From the NCBI GenBank assembly GCA_900617975.1, contig UZAE01013963.1:1-17742 (forward strand): DNA of 17,742 nucleotides, read 5' to 3'. The notes below the pieces were generated by a model. That model saw only the letters and a program-made list of their open reading frames with translations. It searched no databases and had not been told where the DNA came from. This document shows, piece by piece, positions 9,360 through 17,742 of the stretch. This stretch comes from Rodentolepis nana. Its lineage: Eukaryota > Platyhelminthes > Cestoda > Cyclophyllidea > Hymenolepididae. A program made the position numbers and the translations under genes. Within the stretch, counting starts at the first letter, position 1; each line of letters starts with the position of its first letter.

Positions 9360-9685
9360 GGGGTGTGCGATAGACTTACCTCCACGTGGTGCACCCTGGG
9401 CAACGTATACTCATATGGCGAAAAAGTCTGTTAACCGGCAGTTGGCTTCTGGCTTCTAACTACCATGACCCGACTGCTTGTATTATTCGACCCCTTCCAC
9501 AGTACTCGCCTTACCCTACTTTCGACCTTTGTGTCTGCCTCTTTTACATCTGTGAATCGCTCTTCTGTTCCCCACCCCTCGATTTTCTGCAACTTTGATG
9601 AACCTTACCTCTGTGAAGCCCGAAGTCAACTAAATGGTTAATGATAGCTATCAAAACGCCTGCCATTTGAAATAAATAAATAAAT
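9360..9685 (+). mobile_element. SINE-like retroposon, copy 5 (full length, good reference copy)
   Basis: Complete family member: GGGGTGTGCGATAGACTTAC at the 5' end, then CCACGTGGTGCACCCTGGGC and ATACTCATATGGCGAAAAAG. A pyrimidine-rich centre (CTCTTTTACATCTGTGAATC) and AAGCCCGAAGTCAACTAAAT follow, then ATGATAGCTATC and GCCATTTG before an (AAAT)n tail. The 5' part holds an A-box-like TGGTGCACCCTGG and a B-box-like TTC(A/T)AACTACC about 50 bp later. Both are weak. The centre contains TTTT. No clear target duplication is visible. Confidence 0.94.
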
Positions 9686-10123
9686 TTCAAGGCAACCTCA
9701 ATTATGTGATTATTCTATATCTAAAATTCCTAAACATTTAAAATGTTTAAATATAATGACTATTCAGGGACAATAATTAATCACAAATTTAAATAATTTT
9801 GCTTCTTAGGATTTTAATACGCTTAAATTTGACACTGAGAAAGCGTGCTTAATCATGAGCACCGGTTGGATATAATGACAACCCATGATACTAATTAATG
9901 CTGGCATAGTCCCTACAAGAGTTGCATTAAATGCTGGCAATACGCAGTTTGTTTATATCATCCCAAATGTCTTGCAGCTCTTTAATCAAAAGAAGCAAAA
10001 TTCTTAGATTAATGCTGGAGCTAGTGACAAAAATGTACATTTGCTAATAAATCTAATTGAACGTCAACCTCAGAATAAGAGTTCTTCTTAGTTGACACGA
10101 GTGAAATCCACAACGTCTAAAGT
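9686..10123. other. AT-rich spacer between two SINE-like copies
   Basis: No gene seen. The string TTAATGCTGG or a one-base variant occurs three times (near 9895, 9928 and 10010), too short and loose to call a repeat array. Confidence 0.55.
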
Positions 10124-10448
10124 GGGGCGCGTGTTAGACTTACCCCCATGTGGGGCAACCTGGGCAAAGCATACTCATACAGCAAAAATGTCTGTAAATC
10201 AGCAGTGGACTTCTGACTTCAAACTACCATCACCCCACTGTTTGTCATCTTCAACCACTTCCCCAGCATGCATCTAAACTTTTCTCTACCTTTGTGTCTG
10301 TCTGTCTGTCTGTCTGTCTCTTTTACATCTGTGAATTACTCTTCTGCTCCCCCTCTCCACATTTTGTGACTTTGTCTGCTCCTCCTCCCCTCTGTGAAGT
10401 CCAAAGTCTGCTAAAGGCCTACTATTTGAAATAAAAAAATAAATAAAT
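10124..10448 (+). mobile_element. SINE-like retroposon, copy 6 (full length, tetranucleotide expansion)
   Basis: Starts GGGGCGCGTGTTAGACTTAC and follows the family through ACTTCTGACTTCAAACTACC. The centre carries an expanded (TCTG)n tract at about 10303-10318. About 25 bp before the tail (the AATGATAGCTATC segment) is deleted, and the tail is A-rich with AAAT units. A probable target duplication is GTCTAAAGT at 10115-10123 and GTCTATAGT at 10449-10457, differing at one base. Confidence 0.93.
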
Positions 10449-11191
10449 GTCTATAGTACTTTCTCCAGTCTTATCGACGAAACGGACGAAATAACCGACA
10501 GATATGAGAGGAATAAACTCACTCAGAAAAACATGGATCAAATCCTGTAAATTGGGTTTTGAAACACTTGATGCTATTAAAAGAATTTGAAATTTGGTAG
10601 AACGTAAGCCAATCAGTTATTTCAAAATCCTTATAAAGCCGGTTTCTTAACATCCCGATTTCATTACATTCTCTTAACCGAGAACCTAATTCTTTATTGA
10701 CCAGAATATTTACTAATTTATGTTAGTGCAACGTATTTAATTTTTTCTGGTTGGCATGAATAATGTTAATTAATGCTATTAAGATAATTTTAAATTGTTT
10801 CATTCGTGTAAAATCCATCGTGCCATACTATGTTAATGTCTTAAAATTCCCCATCGTCTTGGATAAAAATTGTATTCTAATGCTATAAACAACCATATTA
10901 GTCAACTTTGCAATAATTTTTTCCAGGAATCTTGTTGGTAGATCATGAAATTAGCAAAATCAAGTACACAGAGAAAATTAAAGGAAAACCTATGTAAACA
11001 TATTTTTTCGTTTCACCTGAATCCTTTCTCTTCAACCCCCTGCTGTTCTCCTCTTACCTAAATTAAAATTGAAATTATTTAACGCCCCAAGAATAAACAA
11101 ACATTTTTATTGTTCAGTGCCAAGCAGCCTTATAAATTTCAATATCAAGTAAAGTGGAATAGGTTCAAACAGATAATGACTTTGAAAGTAT
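10449..11191. other. AT-rich spacer with no recognisable gene
   Basis: Only short chance frames. It separates a plus-strand SINE-like copy from a minus-strand one. Confidence 0.55.
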
Positions 11192-11619
11192 TTATTTATT
11201 TATATCAAACGGCATGCTTTATGGTAGTTATCATTAGCCCATTAGTTGGCTTCGGGTTTCACAGAGGGGAGGAAAAGCAAAGCTATGAAAAGTCGCGGGG
11301 GGAGGGGAGGGGGGAACAGAAGGGTGATTCACAGGTGTGCAAGAGACAGACACAAAGGTAAAGAAAAGGGTGAGGTGAGTACTGTGAAAGTGGTGGAATA
11401 TGACATACAGTGATGTCATGATTTTTGAAGTCAGAAGTCTACTGCCAGTGAGGGGTGATGGTAGTTTGAAGTGAGAAGTCAACTGCCAGTGCGGGTGATG
11501 GTAGTTTGAAGTGAGAAGTCAACTGCCGCTTAATGTCATGATTTTTGAAGTCAGAAGTCTACTGCCGATTTATATGTTGCCTAGGCTGGACCAGGGGGAG
11601 GTAAGTCTATCGCACACTC
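11192..11619 (-). mobile_element. SINE-like retroposon, copy 7 (full length, internally amplified)
   Basis: Left end is the tail in reverse (TTATTTATTTATATCAAACG), then GTTGGCTTCGGGTTTCACAG, the purine-rich centre with G runs, and the family 5' end at GGAGGTAAGTCTATCGCACA. It is about 100 bp longer than the others because a block of about 40 bp is present four times (11408-11565). Flanks GACTTTGAAAGTAT (11178-11191) and GATTTCGAAAATAT (11620-11633) match at 11 of 14 bases and are a likely aged target duplication. Confidence 0.93.
11408..11565. repeat. Four tandem ~40-bp units inside SINE-like copy 7
   Basis: Units at 11408-11445, 11446-11486, 11487-11526 and 11527-11565. Units 1 and 4 share ATGTCATGATTTTTGAAGTC. 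Units 2 and 3 share GGGTGATGGTAGTTTGAAGT. The order is therefore a-b-b-a, not a simple head-to-tail expansion. Confidence 0.9.
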
Positions 11620-11633
11620 GATTTCGAAAATAT

Positions 11634-13568
11634 ATGTTGATATAAAAAATCAGCTTATAGATGTCCGAAGTAAACTCAATCGGAAATAGCAATGGGGACC
11701 TACGAGAGATCCTATTTCGCCTTTCTCTTCCTTTAATAAAGGCAATTAGGCGAATTGTATAGCCTGAACATTTGAGACTAGACTACAAGGGTAGCTTAGC
11801 TACTCAATTTGACCTCTAACTTAATCGTCTATACTACGTCATGTAGAGCATGACTTTCTATTTGCTTGTGTTCAGAAACTTTCTTTATTTATGCTTCTTT
11901 ACCTTATAAAGTTTCCACTTATCTTAATGGCGTATTTCCATTCAAATTCTTGGCTTCACCCAGCGACGAAAATATCCACGATTTCTATCCCCCGCCGTCC
12001 CATTGCATTTGCTTTCATATCCACCTAAAGTATATCTGAACTCGTGTATTCCAAATATGTATTTTTATTTTTTATTTTAACAACAAAATCTTTGCCTAAA
12101 CAAATATTAGCTGAACTGGTTAAAACCTGCTTACTGATCTTGCAAAATTTAACTTAGGAAAGCAGTAAAACGTGAAAGTCCGAATTCAAAAATTGAAGTA
12201 ATATAATGATTAAATAAAGGATACTTTCAATTTAAAGAAAACCATTATAAAAGAGTGTATATAGCGCAAATAACGAGAAATTGGAAAATCAATATAAATA
12301 TTGCATAACTTTGACGCAAGTGTCTTTTATATTAACCACTTATAAACGGATTTCATCCCTAAGAAATAAGAAGCAGGATTAATTTTTTTTGCTTAAAGTC
12401 AAAAAAATGACAACAAAATTAATTTACAGTAAGTTAAATAGTGGTGGGCTGAGGGAGATAATGCATTCTTATTGATTAAAGGGCGATATCATTAAGGTCT
12501 ATCTCCGAAATGATTCACATAAAGCTCCATCTCCTCCACCGCCGTTGCTGCTATTGTTATTTAAATGATTAAATCACCGCCTCTCAGTAGTTGCGCAGTT
12601 GTTCTCTGTGTGCGTGTGTGTATGTCGGTTAAACGATCAGTTGAGGGGGCAAAACGGACGTTAGCTTTCCATGATCTACGGTCACTGAATTCCAGTGTAG
12701 ATTCAACTGAGTTGGGTGGAATGAGTAAAAAGACTCCATTACCACGTAAGAACACAAAGTTTTGGATGATTTAGGTGGAGTGGGGTGGAGTGGGGGGGGG
12801 GGGAGGTGGCATATGAAATTTGTGAATTTTTGTAGCCCCGTTGAGTGTGGCAAATGATCAAGAGGGAAAACGTTCAAGGCCAAGCATGCCCGATTTGTGA
12901 TTTCGGTTGAAATTGTCATGACATATTTCTAGACCACACGCAATTTTGTCAACCTGTTCGCCACTTGTGGTGGACTTAAAATCTTACAAATAGTCATTCT
13001 AGTTCAGTTTCTAAAAAATTAAATTCAAAATTATTTGCCACGCCCCTAGCTAGTTGAATAGAGAGGTGTAGTTTACTAACTGAGAAAAACAATGAAATCA
13101 TAAAATTTGGCTAAATTCTGAAACCTATATTTTGACGATCAGTTAAGGTGTTACCTGTGACTGCTTATTTTCCAGAAACTGAAATATTTGCAAGTTATAA
13201 GTTATTGAGATGTGCACGTCTAATTTGTTTTCAATGCCAGCCTTAAATTTATAAATGGACATCTTTATCTTACAATTAGAGATTCCAATAAACACTGCAA
13301 CTAAAGTGGGGAATATTTTTATGTCAATTATAATTAGGTGATTTGACGCCCGTTGAAAGCAGCAGTGGGGACCATTCCAGAATTAAGTTTTATTGGAAGG
13401 TGGGGAGGGGCGTAAGAAAGTGAAATGCGGTTCCCCATGGAGATTGAATAGAGTATGGCAACAGCAGACTACTCCGGGCTAAATATCTAGGATTTGATGG
13501 TGTGGCAGTAAACGTTGGTCTCTGTTTTTCAGCACTATTGCCAATTCCTCAATTCAGAAAGATAATGG
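11634..13568. other. Unassigned stretch
   Basis: AT-rich, with (GT)n near 12603-12620. Overlapping chance frames on both strands at 12561-12919 give no recognised motif. I see no RNA gene or family repeat. Confidence 0.5.
12771..12807. repeat. G-rich tract, quadruplex-prone
   Basis: GGTGGAGTGGGGTGGAGTGG followed by a G run of about twelve and GAGGTGG. Confidence 0.88.
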
Positions 13569-13582
13569 TTTTTCGTAAATAA
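13569..13582 (+). repeat. Target-site duplication, left copy
   Basis: TTTTTCGTAAATAA, identical to 13946-13959 on the other side of SINE-like copy 8. Confidence 0.9.
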
Positions 13583-13945
13583 TTAATTTATTTATATCAA
13601 ATGGCAGGCGTTTTTGATAGCTATCAGTAGCATTTTTGTTGACAACAGGCTTCAGAGAGGGGAAGGAACATCAAAGTGAAAAAAAGTCGAGAGGGGGAGA
13701 AGAGAAGAGTATTTTAAAGACGAAGGTAGATAAGAGAAGAGAAGAGTATTTTAAAGATATAAAAGAGACAGGCACAAAGGTAGATGAAAGGTGAGGAGAG
13801 TACTGTGGAAGTAGTCGAATATGACATACAGTCGGGCCATGGTATTTTGAAGTCAGAAGTCAACTGCTGATTTATAGATTTTTTTGCCGTATGAGTACAC
13901 GCTGCCCAGGGTGCACCACGTGGAGGTAAGTCTATCACACACCCC
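13583..13945 (-). mobile_element. SINE-like retroposon, copy 8 (full length with perfect target duplication)
   Basis: On the minus strand it begins GGGGTGTGTGATAGACTTAC, continues CCACGTGGTGCACCCTGGGC and ACTTCTGACTTCAAAATACC, and ends with CCATTTGATATAAATAAATT. The 14-bp duplication TTTTTCGTAAATAA lies directly against both ends, which fixes the element boundaries and shows insertion by a staggered cut, as in target-primed reverse transcription. An internal duplication of about 34 bp (AGAAGAGTATTTTAAAGA at about 13704 and again at about 13740) explains its extra length. Confidence 0.95.
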
Positions 13946-13959
13946 TTTTTCGTAAATAA
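13946..13959 (+). repeat. Target-site duplication, right copy
   Basis: TTTTTCGTAAATAA, identical to 13569-13582. Confidence 0.9.
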
Positions 13960-14556
13960 AGAGCAAGGTGACTGATCTCCAAAACGCTGATAATTTTCAA
14001 TAACAATCTTTCCTTCCTTCTAGTAATATTAAATCTGAACGGATTGCTAGAACTAAAGTGTGATCACTGGTGTCATAAGCAGCACAGATTATCCTTCACT
14101 GATCTAAGTTATTTTGTAAAGAGGCAACACAGACAATTAAATCAAGCTAATTTTGGAACTTCATGCATAGCTTTTCAAGGGTTTAGTTGCCACAATTTAA
14201 TCACTGGGCCATTTAAATGAGGCTCTCTTAAGTTTCATTCCGAGTAAGGCTGATATTTAACAATCTTCTTGATAAAACAGGACAAGTATTTTAAAATACC
14301 TCATCAGAAAGACGCTTGATAAAGATCTAAAAAATATAATCGTTTCACGCTTTTTTCCGTGTATTTATTATGAGCCCTAATTTCTTACCAAATCATGTTT
14401 TCATCTAACTATTTTGTCAAACGCAAGCCTTTCGATGGCCTTTTATCGTATTTCTTCTAAGCAAAAATCGTACAAAAATGTAATAGTTGAGTGAAAAATA
14501 CCAACCGAGCTCTATAACTATGCCTCATTAACACTAATTTCATCATATCGTTAGGC
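13960..14556. other. AT-rich stretch with no recognisable gene
   Basis: No frame, repeat or RNA gene seen between the last SINE-like copy and the foldback element. Confidence 0.55.
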
Positions 14557-14789
14557 TGTAGCGGATTGCTACGCTAGTAAAGCCTGACTGACTCAGAAAT
14601 CTCTATGGCAGATTCTCCAACATCTAGCTAGACTCCCAGCTATAAAGGAAACAGACGTGTAGCACGGAGCACGTTCATTCAGGACGTATATTGCGGATAA
14701 AGTGTACACGCATGAAGCTTAATCATGATCAGGGTGGCGGATTAGGTTAAACAAACAGAGGTTAATGATTGGTCACTGTTTGTACGGTC
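14557..14789 (+). repeat. Foldback left arm
   Basis: Order of blocks: TGTAGCGGATTGCTACG (itself a GTAGC/GCTAC hairpin), AGTAAAGCCTGACTGACTCA, CTATGGCAGATTCTCC, CATCTAGCTAGACTCCCAG, AAAGGAAACAGACGTGTAGC and TTAATCATGATCAGGGTGG. The last block is GGTTAATGATTGGTCACTGT, ending in TTTGTACGGTC. Each has an inverted counterpart in the right arm. Confidence 0.92.
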
Positions 14790-15280
14790 CCACAAGGCCA
14801 TATTAAGCAAGACCCCATTAGTAATCAAAGGGTGAATATAATTTCGTTAATTTACAAACAAATTAACAAATCGCAATTATGGAAAACAAAAAAAGACTAA
14901 AATACTCCTTCAGTTTAATGCTTTCTTATTTACCGCTTATTAAATATTGGTCTTGAGACTTGAGTTTTTCCAGCTTCATTATTCATATCAATTGGCAATC
15001 CACGACTTAATTTGGTTCTCAGTCACTCAGGCGGAAATTTAATATTTCATCAGATGCCTCAGTAGAAAACAATTAACCGTTTAAGAAGTAAAACCACTTC
15101 TAACAACGGCGACCAAGCTGAATAAGAAGCTCATATTATCGCCTAAGATAAGTTATTTTCTAATCGATTAAAAACCAGCAGTAGTAGTTGTGTGGGACAC
15201 GTTATCGCTGTGTGCGCCATCGTATGCCTGCATGTCTGCTCGCCAGGATTGGGAGGTACGGCCGTTCAACTGTGTGCAAC
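14790..15280. other. Foldback loop region
   Basis: AT-rich for most of its length and without an open frame that could be a transposase. Near 15244-15256 a CAGGATTGGGAGG string is an inverted echo of CCCCAATCCTG at 15408-15418. The segment next to the right arm therefore also contains rearranged arm sequence. Confidence 0.75.
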
Positions 15281-15402
15281 GACCGTACAAACAGTGACCA
15301 ATCATTAACCTCTGTTTAATGACCGTACAAACAGTGGCCAATCATTAACCTCTGTTTAACGCGACCGTACAAACAGTGACCAATCATTAACCTCTGTTTA
15401 AC
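15281..15402 (-). repeat. Three tandem 40-bp copies of the inner arm block
   Basis: GACCGTACAAACAGTGACCA plus ATCATTAACCTCTGTTTAAC occurs at 15281-15320, 15321-15360 (GGCCA variant) and 15363-15402. The left arm has this block only once (inverted, ending at 14789). Confidence 0.96.
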
Positions 15403-16076
15403 CTAATCCCCAATCCTGATCATGAGTAGCTCCCTGCATGTACACCTTATCGGCAATATACTCACCAAATAAACGTGCACCGTGCTACACGTCTGTTTCC
15501 TTTATAGCTGGGCTATAGCAACACGTCTGTTTCCTTTATAGCTGGGCTATAGCTTAGCTGAATTATACGTCTGTTTTCTTTATAGCTGGGCTATAGCTTA
15601 GCTAGTTCGGGAGTCTAGCTAGATGTAGGAGAATCTGCCAGAGATTTCTCGGGAGTCTAGCTAGATGTTGGAGAATCTGCCATAGAGACTATCTTGCCAT
15701 CGAGATTTCTGAGTCAGTCAGGCTTTACTAAGGTGTTTAGCTGGTTCTGGGAGTCTAGCTAGATGTAGGAGGATCTCCCATTGAGATTTCTGAGTCAGTC
15801 AGGCTTTACTAGCGTAGCCAGAGATTTCTGAGTTAGTCAGGCTTTACTAGAGTAGCAATATTTCTGAGTCAGTCAGGCTTTACTAGCGTAGCAATCCGTG
15901 GAGCTATAGCTTAGCTGTTCTGGGAGTCTAGCTAGGTGTTGGAGAATCTGCCATAGAGATTTCGGTCAGGCTTTACTAGCGTAGCAATCCGCTACAATGC
16001 AATCCGGTCAGGCTTTACTAAGGTAGCAATCCGTTACAATTCTCAACCAGTCAGGCTTAGGGAGCAATCCGCTACA
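15403..16076 (-). repeat. Foldback right arm, outer part, with reiterated sub-blocks
   Basis: CGTCTGTTT(C/T)CTTTATAGCTGGGCTATAGC-type blocks lie at about 15487-15520, 15521-15561 and 15565-15603. GGGAGTCTAGCTAGATGT-type blocks begin at about 15609, 15651, 15749 and 15922. CAGGCTTTACTA occurs six times, at about 15719, 15800, 15838, 15874, 15967 and 16009, with a truncated version near 16050. The terminal GCAATCCG(C/T)TACAA occurs at about 15984, 16026 and 16064. Blocks are joined at differing breakpoints, so this is a mosaic, not a uniform tandem array. Confidence 0.92.
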
Positions 16077-16872
16077 AGTCTACAAAACAATATACATAAC
16101 TTTTACAGTTGTACCAGTAGTAAACCTTGTTAATGCTCATTACAACCTGATTAGCCACAGACAAATACGACTACTCAATTACCTTTGGTATGTGTTCAAA
16201 GTAACGAGAACAACGAACGTATTGAGAGAAATGCAGTTATTGCAACTATGATGAATTGACAAAAATTCGATCAAAAATTAAATATATTTACTTAGAAAGA
16301 TTATTAATCGCTGGCAAGTTTATAAGAATTCTGCACACACGACGCAATAGCACTTAACGCAATGGACAATCCGGTCGAATTTTCCGGAATATTCTAGTTC
16401 GTACGAGATTATTTTATTAATCCTCGATAACATTCTCCACTGCTCAATTCTTTTCTCAAGAAACTTTCAGTTATTTCAAGAATTTGAGTAGTCTTGAAAC
16501 GGGCTATGGTAATAAAAGATTGTGAAATTAATTTGAGTGTTGTTTTCGCCAAAACACTTTTTAAACTTATTTGTTCGTTGTTTCCATTCAATGGCCTTGT
16601 TTGTTGTTTTCGTTAAAATGCATTTTCATTTCATATATAAGTCCTGTTGTAAAAGATCAAATATCTATGGAATTACACAGATAAGAATGAATGAAGAAGG
16701 TGCAGAATGGTGTTATCTATCTTAAATGGGTTTCTTATCTTTCAATTTATTTTACGTTATCAGTTAAAACAAAACAGGAGACGATAAACGTTCGTATTCT
16801 TATTAACGCTTGTAAGTTAGGCACGTTTGGTTATTTAACTCAAGTTTCGTTTCTCATGGCTGGGATACATTT

Positions 16873-16875
<3 letters not shown>

Positions 16876-16906
<31 letters not shown>
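16876..16906. repeat. (TA)n microsatellite
   Basis: About 15 TA units. They produce the alternating Ile-Tyr run in the overlapping open frame, which is therefore not credible as protein. Confidence 0.97.
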
Positions 16907-16907
<1 letters not shown>

Positions 16908-17701
16908 CCCCATTAGGATATATTTTAAAAAGTGACCTTCCAGTGAATGTAATATTAATACGCACATACTGCAGTAATTAAATTAAATGATAGTGTAGTG
17001 TTCTAGCCTATGTACTTAATGACTCAGACGTCTGAGCATACTAATGGCCAGAGGATGATTCTTGTTGATTGCTCATCAGAGAAGCAACAGAAAACCAGCC
17101 CATCTATCTTAGCACACCTTATTTCATCTTATTTTCCCACATGATCCAGGTTCCACTCACTTAGCTCTGACTTTCCTCTTTCCTCACCCTATCCACCACT
17201 TCAATAAACACTCTGTCAAACTCAACTTCTGTCTTGTAATTTTGGAAAGGTTGTTGTTACATTTGAGGGAGATCAATGATTCTATGATGGGATACATTTG
17301 AGGAATTTGAAAATGCACTATTGGCTTGCTTGATGCCACTTTAAAAGAAAATGAGGTTAACATTAACTGTAGAGTTTTCATCCAGTCTTCATCAAGAATA
17401 GAGTACTATAACCTAGAATAGTTCAAGGTCATATTTTATAGGGATGTTGATAAGCCTACCGATTTCAAACTTACAATAGTTGATTTCACCAATTGATATA
17501 TCAGTAACTTCAATCCAATGTCCTAGTAAATTGGTAGTACCTTCACCTAATATATATTGTAATATTGGCATGAAACAGCATTAAAATGCTCTGAAAATCA
17601 GATCACAATATGTCAGCACGAGCTCCAAACAGGGTAGGTATTCTGTCACGCGAAATGAAACTAAGCCCATCCACTGTCAAAAAGGCACGCATTGGCCCTT
17701 G

Positions 17702-17742
17702 TGTCCACCTCACCCTCACCCTCACCCCACCCCCATCCCCAT
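17702..17742. repeat. C-rich (TCACCC)-like simple repeat at window edge
   Basis: CACCTCACCCTCACCCTCAC followed by CCCACCCCCATCCCC. It is quadruplex-prone on the minus strand and continues past the window. Confidence 0.9.

Larger units (their letters stand above)
14557..16076. mobile_element. Foldback-type inverted-repeat DNA element, non-autonomous
   Basis: The left end TGTAGCGGATTGCTACG and right end GCAATCCGCTACA are inverted, and long near-identical blocks of the left arm recur in reverse complement on the right. About 233 bp of left arm and about 800 bp of right arm enclose a loop of about 490 bp that contains no open frame of note. The right arm contains many partial copies of arm sub-blocks. 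Long, internally repetitive, unequal inverted repeats with little coding content are the hallmark of Foldback-like elements, which depend on a transposase supplied elsewhere. I see no target-site duplication at 14556/16077 or at the alternative right end 15996. Confidence 0.85.
16077..17742. other. Unassigned right-hand flank
   Basis: AT-rich with no recognised coding frame; frames at 16409-16591, 16537-16725, 16691-16981 and 17184-17381 look like chance. It contains a (TA)n tract and ends in a C-rich tract, both listed separately. Confidence 0.5.

Noticed and set aside
9386..9598. Frames inside the retroposon copies as separate genes
   Set aside because: They recur at homologous positions in several copies and break at different places; they belong to the repeat, not to host genes.
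12561..12919. Three overlapping frames on both strands
   Set aside because: They contradict each other, include a (GT)n tract and the G-rich tract, and none shows a domain or convincing splice context.
16691..16981. 96-codon plus-strand frame
   Set aside because: A third of it is the (TA)n tract read as Ile-Tyr; no motif and AT-driven codons.
17702..17742. Telomere-like repeat at the window edge
   Set aside because: The unit is TCACCC-like and irregular, not CCCTAA or CCTAA; only a simple repeat.
1221..17742. CRISPR array or prokaryotic operon
   Set aside because: The repeats are interspersed retroposons and inverted arms with no regular spacers, and the window shows eukaryotic TE and microsatellite structure with no bacterial-style genes.

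Overview
This is a eukaryotic, almost certainly invertebrate-animal, nuclear DNA window. It is AT-rich, full of microsatellites and homopolymer runs, carries two single-base N calls inside G or C runs, and is dominated by interspersed repeats. I see no intact protein-coding gene. The only recognisable protein homology is a broken reverse transcriptase at the left edge. It is of the Jockey-like non-LTR type that is common in arthropods, spiders especially. That is a hint about the host, not an identification.

Layout. Positions 1-440 (minus strand) hold a dead LINE reverse-transcriptase fragment. Eight copies of one roughly 325-bp SINE-like retroposon lie at 2068-2310 (-), 3311-3549 (-), 3550-3750 (+), 5976-6296 (+), 9360-9685 (+), 10124-10448 (+), 11192-11619 (-) and 13583-13945 (-). 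Together they make about 2.4 kb, or 14% of the window. Six share the same 5' end (GGGGTGTGCGATAGACTTACC-like), the complete ones end in an AAAT-rich tail, and the copy at 13583 has a perfect 14-bp target-site duplication. Positions 14557-16076 hold a foldback-type inverted-repeat element. Its left arm is about 233 bp, its loop about 490 bp, and its right arm about 800 bp after expansion by repeated duplication of sub-blocks. A solo 88-bp relative of one sub-block sits between two (TA)n tracts at 1953-2040. A decayed palindromic MITE-like sequence lies at 6605-6711. G-rich, quadruplex-prone tracts lie near 6850-6910, 7034-7078 and 12771-12807, and a C-rich tract closes the window.

The remaining sequence is AT-rich with nothing I can assign. 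Three short open stretches (2825-3028, 4575-4823 and 9026-9111) are recorded as weak exon candidates only. The best of these, 9026-9111, has two ATGs, G/C-rich third codon positions and a consensus GTAAGT donor.

Functionally, this is a graveyard of transposable elements. The two items most worth following up are the SINE-like family, which lacks a convincing pol III promoter and has a head-to-head inverted pair, and the asymmetric foldback element with its dispersed sub-unit.
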